Shown here piece by piece: positions 10,879-25,230 of a DNA stretch of 64,000 nt. The translations under genes were made by a program, and so were the position numbers. Within the stretch, counting starts at the first letter, position 1. Each line of letters begins with the position of its first letter. The notes under the pieces are model-generated. The model did no database searches, was not told the DNA's origin, and worked only from the letters and a program-made list of their open reading frames with translations. Origin of the DNA: Mitosporidium daphniae. Its lineage: Eukaryota > Microsporidia. Location of the stretch: NCBI RefSeq assembly GCF_000760515.2, contig NW_013546622.1, positions 1 through 64,000 on the forward strand, read 5' to 3'.

Positions 10879-12777
10879 ATGACCGTTCCTGTGCTCCCCT
10901 CAGGTCCCTCTACCAGCGTGCTCACAGACAACATCACTGGGGCAAATCACAACTTCAAGCGTATCCAAGTTGTGCCCTCCAGTACAGACTTTCTCGATAT
11001 TGTGCTCAGTAAAACGCAGCGCAAAACACCCACCGTCGTGCACAAGGGCTATCAAATCTCGCGCATTCGCTCCTTCTACATGCGCAAGGTCAAATACACA
11101 CAAAGCACATTTGAAGAGCGGCTTCAGCAAATCACAACCGAATTTCCGAAAATCGAAGAGGTGCATCCATTCTACGGCGACCTGATGAATGTGCTCTACG
11201 ACCGCGACCATTATAAGCTGGCGCTGGGCCAAGTAGCTACGGCGCGGCATTTGGTGGAGCAAATTAGCAAAGAATATCTAAAGCTGCTCAAGTTTGGCGA
11301 TTCACTTTACCGTTGCAAGCAGCTCAAACGTGCTGCTCTTGGGCGCATGGCCACCGTCATGCGCCGCCAGCGTGACGCGTTGACATACCTGGAACAGGTG
11401 CGCCAGCATCTTGCGAGGCTGCCGTCCATCGATCCGGCATCACGCACGCTACTTATCTGCGGCTTCCCAAACGTGGGCAAGAGCTCATTCATGAACAAGG
11501 TCTCACGGGCAATGGTCGACGTGCAACCATATGCCTTTACAACCAAATCCCTTTTCGTGGGTCACTTTGACTACGAATATGCGCGGTGGCAGGTCATCGA
11601 CACACCAGGGATTCTAGATCACGCACTTGACGAGCGTAATACGATCGAGATGCAGTCCATCACGGCATTGGCACACATCAGAGCGACGGTGCTCTTTTTT
11701 ATGGATCTCTCTGAACGCTGTGGTTATACGATAGAACAGCAGCTGTCCCTGTTTAAGTCTCTGCAACCGCTCTTCCGAAGCAGGCCCGTCGTATTGGTGG
11801 TCAGTAAGTGCGATTTGGTCCGCGTAAGTGACCTCTCACCAGAAGTGGCTGCACAATTAAAAGCAGCCACAGGCAGTGTGCCCATTGTAGAATGTTCACA
11901 AATGACCTCTGAAGGCGTTATGGCTGTACGCAATGTCGCCTGTGATTTGTTGCTGGCCCAACGCAATGTTCAGGGCGCAGAAGGCGGCATCACATCAAGT
12001 GCAAATGGAATTCTGGCACGCTTGCATGTGGCCAAACCAGTTGCACGAGATAATATCAATCGGCCGCCATTGCTGCCACAAGGCATTGTGGTGCCTTCTA
12101 CAGAACCTCTTTTACGCGAGATAGAGCTAGCAAATGGCGGCCCAGGAATCTTTTCCTATCCAGCGTCTATGCACCATCTGAAGGCAGACTGGAAAGAAAG
12201 ACCGATTCCAGAAATTCTCAACGGCAAGAACATTGCAGATTTCATTGATGCAGACATTGAAGCGCAACTGGAAGCTTTAGAGGCAGAGGAAGAACAGCAC
12301 GAAATGATGACCGCAGACGATCGCTCTGCACGTGTCGAGCGGCGCAACAGAGTGCATGCTATTCGTGCTGTGCGAAGACACGAAACTGAACGGCGTACAC
12401 TGACCCGTCTTGATTCGCGCTCACGAAAATCCAATGCCAATCGTCCTAGACCACGAACGCGTATCTCTGCACTGGGAACGGAGGCTTCTGCCATTGAGCG
12501 TCCAATTAGTGCTAAAAGATCGGCATCTATTTCAAGCAGCAGGTCATTGAGTATGCATCCGATGTCGGAACGCTCACGCTCTCGTGTACAAGGCCGCGAA
12601 ATGAAGGGCCACAGCACAGAAAAGGGCCATGCTACGTCATCATCGCTCGTGTCTCTCTCACAGCGCCATCGCAACCGCATGGGTCGTGCCGGTGATGCTG
12701 ATCGCCATGCCACGGCCTCAATACCCAAGCACTTGTTCGCAGGAAAGCGGCGCAATGGCACTCACGATCGCCGTTAA
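10879..12777 (+). CDS. NOG1: Nucleolar GTP-binding protein Nog1
   Basis: Single exon, 632 residues (yeast Nog1 647). NOG1 is a circularly conserved Obg-like GTPase needed for 60S subunit biogenesis in the nucleolus. The N-terminal helical region contains the diagnostic [16 protein letters not shown] and [10 protein letters not shown]. The G domain shows G1 GFPNVGKSS (about 195), G3 DTPG (about 241) and G4 SKCD (about 309). A basic, Arg/Ser-rich tail ends the protein. The first 30 or so residues have no counterpart in yeast, which starts nearer to FKRIQVVPS. The true start might lie downstream, or a short intron may lie near the 5' end. It is co-directional with the HMG-like gene and convergent with prefoldin 4. 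Confidence 0.95.
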   Translation: MTVPVLPSGPSTSVLTDNITGANHNFKRIQVVPSSTDFLDIVLSKTQRKTPTVVHKGYQISRIRSFYMRKVKYTQSTFEERLQQITTEFPKIEEVHPFYGDLMNVLYDRDHYKLALGQVATARHLVEQISKEYLKLLKFGDSLYRCKQLKRAALGRMATVMRRQRDALTYLEQVRQHLARLPSIDPASRTLLICGFPNVGKSSFMNKVSRAMVDVQPYAFTTKSLFVGHFDYEYARWQVIDTPGILDHALDERNTIEMQSITALAHIRATVLFFMDLSERCGYTIEQQLSLFKSLQPLFRSRPVVLVVSKCDLVRVSDLSPEVAAQLKAATGSVPIVECSQMTSEGVMAVRNVACDLLLAQRNVQGAEGGITSSANGILARLHVAKPVARDNINRPPLLPQGIVVPSTEPLLREIELANGGPGIFSYPASMHHLKADWKERPIPEILNGKNIADFIDADIEAQLEALEAEEEQHEMMTADDRSARVERRNRVHAIRAVRRHETERRTLTRLDSRSRKSNANRPRPRTRISALGTEASAIERPISAKRSASISSSRSLSMHPMSERSRSRVQGREMKGHSTEKGHATSSSLVSLSQRHRNRMGRAGDADRHATASIPKHLFAGKRRNGTHDRR

Positions 12778-12875
12778 GCTAAATTAAATGATGTAGCCTT
12801 TGCATAAATCCATCCCAGTTGTTGCTTTTCATTTTCAGGTGTACACCACGGAAGGGATGCTCCACAATTTTAGTT

Positions 12876-13280
12876 TTAGCGCTCCAGGTTAATGGCGCCA
12901 CGGAACTTGGCATACAGCAGTGTTTTAAGAGCCGAAGCCTCGCTAGCGAGCGCGCTGTGGTATCGCCGTAGCTCGTCGCATTTGCTAGAATGGTCGTTAA
13001 GCCGCTCAGAAAGCATGGCCAATGCCTCTCCCGGCGGTAAGTACGCAAAGCCATCACCAATCTTGATGCGAATGTGCGATGGCTCCTCAAGCTCTGCAAA
13101 GACTTCGGCCTCGGAAAGGGCATCTGCGGTTGCCTCGCGCTGCGCCTAAAGCAATAAAGGTGTCCATCTAGCTACCTGTGCCTCAGCAAGTCGCGGTTCA
13201 TAGATGCTTAAAGTCTCACTTAGCCGGCTGAACGTGTTCAGCTGGGCCTGGTCTTCTGCGGTAACACTCGGCTCATCCAT
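12876..13280 (-). CDS. GIM3: Prefoldin subunit 4
   Basis: Two exons on the minus strand, 13280-13176 and 13145-12876, with a 30-nt intron; 124 residues. Prefoldin is a cytosolic six-subunit chaperone that delivers unfolded actin and tubulin to CCT. The protein starts with VTAEDQAQLNTFSRL and ends with LLYAKFRGAINLE, matching the beta-type prefoldin 4 pattern (V..EDQ..IN.F, then ..LYAKFG..INLE). Two coiled-coil helices flank a short hairpin region with IGDGFAYLP. Length is slightly below the usual 129-135. Its start codon lies only 116 bp from that of MCM3 on the opposite strand, so the two probably share a promoter region. Confidence 0.9.
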
Positions 13281-13396
13281 CAGGTATCAACGATTGGCAA
13301 ATTTATAAACGGCCAAGTATAAATGGAGTGGGGGGGGTCCCTTTTAAATTGTGGTAGCCTTAATTTGGTCAACTGCAATTGTTGATTTAAATTCCA

Positions 13397-16192
<2,796 letters not shown>

Positions 16193-16881
16193 GAGCTTGC
16201 CCTCTATCAGGATATCGTTAATTTACCAGTAAATGTTTTTGTTGCTACAATAATCCATTCATGATGCAAGTGATTGGAAAATTTATTGAAACCGGAGTTT
16301 TTCATCGAGCCAGCAACCTTCCAATAAAAAGGGCCGCTGCAACTTTGTATGCAAGCCCTTGCTTTGGAAATAAGCGTATCAAAATTATTGTTTTAGGACA
16401 TGGAGGCGTTAAGACAGTAGCATTAGCCGATTTTTGCAGAGGCATTAATAAAGCCAAAAATTGGGGGTCGGTGTCCGCTTTAACATTGGAGATCGATGAT
16501 CTAGAAATAATTGGCCAATGTTTTATCGCACACTGTCCAGCTGATTATCGTCTGAAGCAAAGTTGAGATGTAGATTAGCTAAATAGCCCTGGTTAATGCA
16601 TGCAAGCAAAACACTATGACCAGCTGGAACAAAATTTAATAAATGGCATCCATTGGCCAGGTTATTTTACAGCCTGCAGGCAAATCCAAAAAGATCGCGT
16701 ACAAAAAAGAAATCTAAATCGCACTGGCTGGCGTTTGATAAATTAATATCAATTGACAAATTATGTGAAACTTTGGCTCCGGGGTGTAAAATTTTAAATT
16801 TAATTGGCTTTCCTGGCAAATGCTGGATCATCTATTGGCAAAAGGAGTGTCCACAATCGGAAAGGATAGGTGCCAAAATAA
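16193..16881 (+). other. Mostly unassigned region with one weak ORF (16264-16566)
   Basis: This 690-bp stretch between MCM3 and the 3' end of MMS19 holds one plus-strand frame with a Met at 16261/16264, encoding about 100 residues. It contains IKIIVLGHGGVKTV and a leucine/isoleucine pattern slightly suggestive of an Alba-like beta-alpha fold. The similarity is too weak to name it. Downstream bases 16570-16880 are AT-rich with no convincing coding frame. Confidence 0.3.
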
Positions 16882-18670
16882 CTAAGATTTGCAGCATCTG
16901 GTATTGTTGCAGGCAAGCGAAATTCTCCTCACAGCGGCTGCTTTTCGGACAACACGTTTAGGATCCGATAATAAATTGTCAATGTGCCGATCATTTGTTA
17001 TCCGTTGGATCAATGCCAAACGCACCCATACACATGGATGTTTGAGCAGTCTTAAAAGCAGCTCATCGCCAATTGGAGCGGCATCTAGTGCCAGAAATCT
17101 TAGCCATTCACAGGTATCTTGTGATTGCGGAATAGAGGGAACTCTATCACATGATGAGGCCGGGTTTCCATTGCAACAACCACTACGGCCAAATTTAAAG
17201 TCCTCCTTTAAAGAATTCAGGTCATTTAGGATGGGATCTTTGGCAGCATCAGATGGTAAAAAAGAGGAAAGGGATTGAATGGATAGCATATATGAATAAA
17301 GCGAGGGCGATAGCTTGGATAAAAGTCTAGTTTCAATTAAAGTTCGTAATACCACTTTGGAATTTCCGGTCTGCCTAATCAGTGCTTCAAAAGCAACCGC
17401 TTGAATATTCGATATCTTTTGACTGTCATAAAAGTGGTATTGCAAACGTTGCAATGCTTGAACAGCTGCAGAGATAAAAGGCAAATTCTGCAGGTCTCCG
17501 GTAAATTTAAGATGGCCGTCGAGGCGTTTACAAAAGCTTTTGAGGGCATCAGCGGGTAGTTTGTCTGAAATGCACGAAAGGAACGAACGGAATGTTGGAG
17601 AAAGCGGATCTATCACAATTTTATCGAGAATTTCATCATCAACTGCGTCGAGTTCAAACATAGCGAGAACAATGGAATCATCCTCTGCGACCGTGCTATC
17701 ATTACCATTTTCAAGGAAAATGGAACGAGCCAATAATGAGAGAGCATTTTTGGCCTCCAGCAATAGCCAGGGGGCCGAAAGGAAAATTGAAATAACCTCC
17801 TTCGGATTTGATCCCAAGTATTTCATTAGAATTTCAACAAGGCGTGCAACTATGGAGCAATCTGAGCTGACCAAGCCCCAACGTTCGGCATCACATAAGA
17901 GATGGGAAAGAGCAATCAATACCCCATGACACGCGTTATTGCCGTCTTCAAGCCGCTCGACAAGTGCCTCCAGAACAAGCGAAGAAAGCGAGTTTGAAAA
18001 ACAGGCCGTTAGTACAGCCTCCAGCTCTGCTGATAGGTCACCTGGGGTGATTCCAAAAGGATCTTCAGGTGGCGGCGTAAATGAAATTGGAAAATAGCAA
18101 AAGATAGACTCAAAGAGCTCTTCCTTAAATTTCCTAAAATAAGAAAAAACTATCGAACATACTGCGAGCTAGAAGCACGAATAAAGTCACAAGAAAGTCT
18201 AAATAGCAACATGAGATTTCTCGGGTCCCTTTCTCCGAAACAATGTGAAAGAAAGACATGGGAAAGCACATCGACAGATTCAGGCGAGTCCTTAATATGT
18301 AGCAACACTTTGGAAAATAACAGCAAGCCCGCATGCCTAATTGCTTGGGATTGTTCAGATAATAAGATGGATTCGTCAAAGCACCTTAGAAACTGCATAA
18401 TTAGATCTTGAGAAGGTTTTGCTTTTAAAAGAAAGCTTGTGAAACATGAGATGACATCAATAAGACAAGGAGAGTCTGTTAGACGGCTGCACAAAAATTC
18501 GACCACAATGGGATATGAGTTGGAATTAAAGGTAGAACTTGATACATTATCAATGAGTATGTGCAGCGCTAAGTGGAAAGATAAGCTATTTAGCACAAAC
18601 CTTTTGAGCGATCTTTATCTTCAAGCGATATTAGCCCATTTACGCCAAGGTCGGACAAAAGCTCATCCAT
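16882..18670 (-). CDS. MMS19: MMS19, cytosolic Fe-S targeting HEAT protein (shortened)
   Basis: Three exons on the minus strand: 18670-18601, 18568-18163 and 18133-16882, with introns of 32 and 29 nt; 575 residues. MMS19 is the HEAT-repeat scaffold of the cytosolic iron-sulfur targeting complex that hands clusters to DNA polymerases and helicases. The hallmark is FCYFPISFTPPPEDPFGIT, joined only after the second intron is removed, matching MMS19 CYFPI.F.PPP.DP.GI. The C-terminal end carries the VRKAA block expected at the end of the last HEAT repeats. Yeast and human proteins are about 1030 residues, so this copy has lost much of the middle. The first exon (LLSDLGVNGLISLEDKDR) fits the family N-terminus; its join is the least certain point. 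Confidence 0.85.
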
Positions 18671-18679
18671 AAAACAAAT

Positions 18680-18765
18680 TTACGGTGAAAATTAAAATCG
18701 ACCCGAAAATTAAAAAAAGCAAAAATCGACCCGAAAATTTAAAAATCAACCCAAAAATTAAATAC
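18680..18765. repeat. Repeated AAAATCGACCCGAAAATT words
   Basis: Three imperfect copies of an AAAATCGACCC[G] word, each followed by AAAATT, occur between the MMS19 and DIM1 start codons. They resemble the core of the larger array at 9893-10047. Position between two divergent starts suggests a promoter element, but this is inference. Confidence 0.5.
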
Positions 18766-18788
18766 TGCAGACTTTTCCCCTATTTGTG

Positions 18789-19278
18789 ATGTCCTACTTA
18801 CTCCCCCACTTGACTAATGGATGGCAGGTAGATCAGGCCATATTGGCCGAGGAAGATAAAGTGGTAATCATTCGATTTGGGCACGATTGGGTAGCATATT
18901 ATTTGCTTAGCTTTTAGGACAAGTCATGCATGAAAATGGATGAAACCCTATATAAAGTTGCCGATCTTGTAAAGAACTTTGCCGTTATTTATCTAGTGGA
19001 TATCACGGAAGTTCCAGATTTTAATGTAATGTATGAGCTTTATGATCCCTGCACAGTTATGTTCTTCTATCGAAACAAACACATCATGATTGACTTGGGC
19101 ACTGGAAACAACAACAAAATTAACTGGCCAATCGATGACAGGCAAGAAATGATCGACATTGTGGAGACCGTTTTCCGCGGCGCATCCAAAGGTTTGGGCG
19201 TGTTATTCTTTAATGCTTATTATAGGGCGTGGATTGGTCGTTTCCCCGAGAGACTATTCGACCAAGCATAAATACTAA
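18789..19278 (+). CDS. DIB1: U5 snRNP protein Dim1/Dib1 (TXNL4A)
   Basis: Three exons, 18789-18890, 18918-19191 and 19226-19278, with introns of 27 and 34 nt, give exactly 142 residues, the universal DIM1 length. DIM1 is a thioredoxin-fold protein of the U4/U6.U5 tri-snRNP that must leave before spliceosome activation. Sequence blocks VVIIRFGHDW, CMKMDE, FAVIYLVDITEVPDFN and NKHIMIDLGTGNNNKINW are almost invariant. The C-terminus RGLVVSPRDYSTK appears only after removing the second intron; without splicing the frame continues into a false tail. This makes the gene an excellent internal control for the short-intron model. It is divergent from MMS19 with 118 bp between start codons. Confidence 0.98.
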
Positions 19279-19289
19279 TAAATCAACCT

Positions 19290-19743
19290 CTATTTGAAAG
19301 GATTGGAGTCCTTTTTTCCGGGCTTTGTTTTGTTGTTGTTTGACATTTGCATCCGAAAGTGATTCATGGTTCTCAACTGCTTACGGGTTGTGATCTCCCA
19401 ATCCTCAAGATACTGTTTTGGACGAGGTTTGTCCAACGCTGACCAAATCCAAGTTGGATACGTTTCGTCGGGCTGCAAAATCGGGTCTTTTCCTTCTTTG
19501 AATATGTTTATACTGGCCAAGGGTTCGCCAATTTTAACCTGCTTAAGGGAAATAAACCAGGCCGCTGGGATGAGAAAGAAAAGCGTTACCTTTTGGACGA
19601 GGGGGGATAACGTCATCTGGGATCGATTCGTCACCGATGATTAGTTTTTTCTTTGTGCCCTTTTTTGTGGCATCTTCAAACGATTTCACGCCAGCCCTTA
19701 CGGCAAGGCGTGAATATGCCCTCAAGCCAACAGCGCGATTCAT
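19290..19743 (-). CDS. MRPL37: Mitochondrial ribosomal protein mL54 (MRPL37)
   Basis: Two exons on the minus strand, 19743-19590 and 19564-19290, with a 25-nt intron; 142 residues. The N-terminus is basic and Ser/Ala-rich with no acidic residues for 20 positions, as in a mitochondrial presequence. The C-terminal half has the mL54 pattern GEPLASINIFKEGKDP, then PDETYPTWIW. mL54 is a large-subunit protein of the mitochondrial ribosome. It is convergent with DIM1, with 11 bp between the two stop codons. Its presence implies that mitochondrial translation, and hence a mitochondrial genome, is retained. Confidence 0.85.
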
Positions 19744-19822
19744 AATTGAAATTAAAATGCCTGCCGAATGTTAATTTTGATTTGTAAATAAAAGTGGGGT
19801 TATCATTTGAGGCCAACTATAC

Positions 19823-19880
19823 TGTGCATGGTGTGCATGGGGTACATGGTGTGCATGGGGTTCATGGGGTGCATGGGGTA
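19823..19880. repeat. GTGCATGGGG simple repeat
   Basis: Between mL54 and the ARL8 3' end is an imperfect run of GTGCATGG / GTACATGG / TTCATGGG units, about 58 bp long. It is non-coding, strand-biased (no C on the G-rich strand apart from the CATG steps) and looks like a local slippage repeat. Confidence 0.6.
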
Positions 19881-19967
19881 TATTTTGTAGCATGCAGTCA
19901 CAGTTTATTGCGTTAATCCAGATAAACGATAGCCGTCAAGGTCCAAATCCCAAATGTAGCAGCCGTT

Positions 19968-20621
19968 TTATTCGTAATGCTTTTTTGCATGCTTCAAAAT
20001 CCATTGAAGGGTTACATCGATATTAACTGCATTCTTTGCCGAGATGGAGTAGCAAGCAACCTCCCTACTTCGAATTTCTTCGAGATCACTACAGAGATAA
20101 CACTAAGTGGCTTACAATGCGACAATGAGCTCTTTGGATGAAAATGCTTTTGGCAAGTCGTTTTTGTTAGCTAAAACCAATAGCGGAACCCCATGCAAGG
20201 ATGCTCTAGCCACCAGGGCATGGAGCTCCCTCTTGGCCTCCTCCATTCGCTCATAATCGGAGGAATCGACCACAAATCTAAACAACATTAACATTTCCCA
20301 TTACAAAATGGCATTGACGTTACGACAATATCGCTCCCACATGGATCTAAACCTTGGCTGGCCACCAATGTCCCACATCTTGATGATTATGCCTCCCTTT
20401 GTGATCTTCCTCATGTTAAATCCTATTGTGGGAATCATATCTTCATTAAATACACCGTTCTAAACTAAATTAACCAGAATGGTGCTTACTGTTATCATAT
20501 TAAGAAGCGTGGTTTTTCCAGCATTTTGGATACCTACAATGGTAAGTTCCATTTCCTGCTTAAAAAAGAGGGACCGAAGCCAGTCGAGAAATCGATAAAA
20601 AATACTTACAATGAACACCAT
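19968..20621 (-). CDS. ARL8: ARL8-type Arf-like small GTPase
   Basis: Four exons on the minus strand: 20621-20490, 20459-20305, 20277-20116 and 20088-19968. Introns are 30, 27 and 27 nt; 189 residues (human ARL8 186). G1 is GIQNAGKT, the switch region is [13 protein letters not shown]3 is [18 protein letters not shown] and G4 is NKND. The GFNMRK and [11 protein letters not shown] blocks and the hydrophobic N-terminus without a myristoylation glycine identify ARL8 rather than ARF or ARL1-3. ARL8 proteins sit on lysosomes/vacuoles and couple them to kinesin motility in animals; the role in this organism is inferred. The reading frame runs through all four exons only with the three introns removed. 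Confidence 0.94.
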
Positions 20622-20770
20622 GATAATGTCGACTGTTAAAGTAAATTGAGATGCTTAGGGTCGCTTATAAAGTATCACTGGAATTTCTGAAACATTGGTG
20701 ACATATATTGCACCAACAGATACATCAAATTTAAAATTAGATTTTGTCAAAGTATAGCACAAACATTTAA

Positions 20771-21187
20771 ATGTACGCGTATTTTTTAATGGATGATGCC
20801 TATGGGCCTGTGACGTGCCCCTCACAGCTGCACGATGAAACGCTGGACAAGATGCTGAAGAACAGGGATAACATAAGAATCTACCTGGTTACGATGCCAC
20901 AATCGGTATTTAGACAAATCTCACAATCCTAGGTATCCATAGCAGATTTGCCAAATTCAATTGAACTAGACACGACGGGAATTCCCACTCCAAAGCTTGG
21001 TGGAGCCGGCAACTCTCCTTTTTGTATTGCCGGATCTGCGCCAGAAGTTGTCGAGAAGCTAATCAGGTCACATTGCTTGTGGACAGTTGTCCAGAGCTCG
21101 GCTGCACCTGCCCCCGGCAAGGCCGTCCGAATTTCAAAGGACCCTCGGCGATTTGACGGCGTTTGGGAAGTTCGATACCACCAGTGA
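20771..21187 (+). CDS. Unidentified 129-residue protein
   Basis: Two exons, 20771-20905 and 20933-21187, with a 27-nt GT..TAG intron. I do not recognise the family. The protein has no signal peptide, membrane segment or low complexity. A Gly/Pro-containing central part (TGIPTPKLGGAGNSPF) is followed by a mixed helical and beta stretch ending DPRRFDGVWEVRY. Support for a real gene is the long open frame on both sides of a typical short intron and its fit between the divergent ARL8 start (149 bp away) and the next small gene. It could be a fast-evolving subunit of a larger complex. Confidence 0.6.
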
Positions 21188-21291
21188 TGCGTTAAATTAA
21201 TTTTTTAATTTTCAATTTTTTGCACATGGAAGAGCTTCAGACTTCCTATGAGAAAGTACATCTATTTTCTTAATAAAAGTTAGCAAGCATA

Positions 21292-21625
21292 ATGTATTCG
21301 TCCATTGGTATTCTGCAAAGGGACGTCTCAACAGAAAGGTATCAATTTGTCGTCATAAGATAGTGTGAAAAATGCTGCCCTTGTAGATTCATTTGTGGAA
21401 AGCTTTATGTGTACCTCAAACCAGATCTCCGAATCGATCTCATTAATTCCGGAGCTTGATAAAACACCACAGGAGTTAGAAAATGACATTTACTTGCTGC
21501 ATGAAAAATCATTAACCCTATCCACCAAACTTGCACAAACCCGGGCCAAAGCCGAGGAGTATTTGGGCATTCTTGCCGAGTCGTCAACTTTTATCCTTTC
21601 CAATAAATTGAAACAAAAGCACTGA
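21292..21625 (+). CDS. Small coiled-coil protein, unidentified
   Basis: Two exons, 21292-21338 and 21364-21625, with a 25-nt intron; 102 residues. The protein is almost entirely helical, with a heptad-like stretch from about residue 45 (ELENDIYLLHEKSLTLSTKLAQ) to 85. A weak resemblance to small Mediator or kinetochore subunits was noted but is not enough to name it. It is convergent with the RNA1 gene, with about 50 bp between stops. Splicing restores one frame from an upstream ATG. Confidence 0.5.
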
Positions 21626-21677
21626 TTAATGCACAGGAAAATTCTAAAACTAAAATCTCGGGATTGTTTTTAATTTT

Positions 21678-22867
21678 TTATGCCACATGGGTTTTTTCAA
21701 GGATCTCCGTAAGCTCCTCCGTCTCCACATCTTCGGCTTCTGAAGCGGAGGAAATGTCTTCTTCACTTTCACTTTCTTGCTCGATCGATTCGACGTCGCT
21801 ATCCATGTCAGAAAGAGAGTCTAGAACATCGCCTTGGCTCAATCGTTGGATGGCCTCTCGGAGAGCAGTGCACTGAGGCCCCTCTGGGTCAAATGAATTA
21901 CCATTCAATTGAAGCGACTGTAGATGCGGCATTTGGACTACCAATCGAATAAGCAACTGCAGTTCCGAATCACATATTCCATTATATTGCAGCCCAAGAA
22001 GAACAAGTTTGGAAAAGTCGGCTTCGAGCGTAGCATTTTCTCCAAAATTGCTTTCGATCCTTTTCTTGTCAAAAGACAATCATTTAAAGAGAGTATCCTC
22101 ATCGAAGGAGCTATGCGTGGTATGACGTTTTTAGCAAAGGCCAGAGCAGTCTCTAACGTGAAGGTGTTATCCTGGAAATCAAGGATCTCCAGGCATTGGC
22201 AGGTGGAAATTGCATCGCACAATGCAAGGACCCCATTTTTTGTGATCCCATTTTGGAATATCGAAAACTGGCGTAATGATGAGGAAAACCCCGATTTGAT
22301 GGCCTCCGCGATGGCAATGGCGCCATCATTTTCGAGCCGATTTCTCCCAATTGAAAATATGCTGAGGGTGCTCATGCTTTTTAATGAAGAAGCAATAATG
22401 GACCCGCCCAATTGGCCTAATCCGTTGTTATTAATCAAAAAAGAGGTCAATGATAACTTTTCTAAAAAGGGCGCAATTGCGTTCGCTCCGGCCGGTCCGA
22501 ATGCATTATCTGAAAGATTTAAGCATTCAATGCCAGGGCAATGTCCAAGCAGAGAGCCAATGGCTTGTAGCGATTTTGGCACGTCTTCCTTGAGACGACC
22601 TGTAAACATATCAGAGCAATCAACGTACCGAATGTTCTCAAGAAAAGACTTCCCCTTTTCTATCAAAATCCGAACCAATTCAAGAATTGAGGTTGACGCA
22701 TAGGAATTTCCATGAAGGGTCAGGCCCCTCAATTTGGATGAGGAAAAATCGTATTGATTGACAAAATTTATGATGGGGCTCATATCCTTCACGCTGTTAT
22801 ACTTTCGGCCCAACGGGTGTACAATGAACACCATCTCGGAATTAATACAGCACAAAGAAGACGCCAT
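21678..22867 (-). CDS. RNA1: Ran GTPase-activating protein, with apparent frameshift
   Basis: RanGAP activates GTP hydrolysis by Ran in the cytoplasm and drives nuclear transport. The first frame (22867 to about 22040) shows leucine-rich repeats with the RanGAP hallmarks DMFTGRLKEDVP, LNLSDNAFGPAG, NGLG, GRNRLEN, LDFQDNTF and NDCLLTRKG. A second frame continues with GLQYNGI, LQLNGN, an acidic tail and the C-terminal EILEKTH that matches Rna1 ELSKAH. No GT..AG intron fits between them. One missing base near 22036-22050, beside AAAA runs on the coding strand, would join them into about 396 residues. Sequencing error is the simplest reading; a programmed shift or recent lesion cannot be excluded. 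The start is 50 bp from the DAD4 stop. Confidence 0.85.
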
Positions 22868-22917
22868 TACAGTACAAATAAAATAAAATTTGGGGGAATG
22901 AACATTTAATTTTACAA

Positions 22918-23214
22918 TCACAGGTGGAGGTGCAGGTCCTTTGACGTTATTTGGAACTCCACATGTCCAAAATATCTTTCCCAAATATCTGCGTGCGTCA
23001 TTATATCCGAGTCCAACGAATTTACCACCGAAAGCTGGTCGGAAATGAGACCCAAAACGGAGGTGAGTTTCTCGATTGAGTGGCCGATCCTATCTATGAG
23101 ATGCTACCGTTTTATTTCTACAATAACTCTTACTTGGTGTTGCGCCTCGTATGGGTTTTTGGCACCGCTAAACGTCTTCGAAAGCACATGAGATGACGCC
23201 GAATGGGGCTGCAT
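22918..23214 (-). CDS. DAD4: DASH complex subunit Dad4
   Basis: Two exons on the minus strand, 23214-23134 and 23103-22918, with a 30-nt intron; 88 residues. DASH (Dam1) is the fungal kinetochore ring that couples chromosomes to microtubules. The pattern NPYEAQ, then LIDRIGHSIEKL, then a break and IWERYFGHVEFQI matches Dad4 (NP.EEQ..LL.RI..N.EKL, then MW.NY.RNV.FHL). The N-terminal 18 residues are an extra extension. Its start is only 48 bp from the P5C dehydrogenase start on the other strand. Dad4 is found in fungi, so this is one of the better lineage markers in the window. Confidence 0.8.
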
Positions 23215-23262
23215 GTAAAATTTTCAAAATTAAAATTTAATTTGTTACCACCGCCGGTCTCG

Positions 23263-25120
<1,858 letters not shown>

Positions 25121-25230
25121 TTACAGAAATTTAGGAGCCCCCCCCCCCAAATAAAGAATAAGAATTTGAATGAGCAATAGAGCACTACATCATACCGAAC
25201 CATCACTGGGATTAACTTTATTACGTGCGA

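Noticed and set aside
12156-12761. 201-residue minus-strand frame
   Set aside because: Antisense shadow of the low-complexity NOG1 C-terminus.
18569-18605. Frameshift at the 5' end of MMS19
   Set aside because: A 32-nt GT..TAG intron (18600-18569) restores the frame and the family N-terminus, so no error needs to be assumed.
21924-22703. 259-residue plus-strand frame
   Set aside because: Lies antisense to the leucine-rich repeats of RNA1, which are clearly conserved; repeats often leave open antisense frames.
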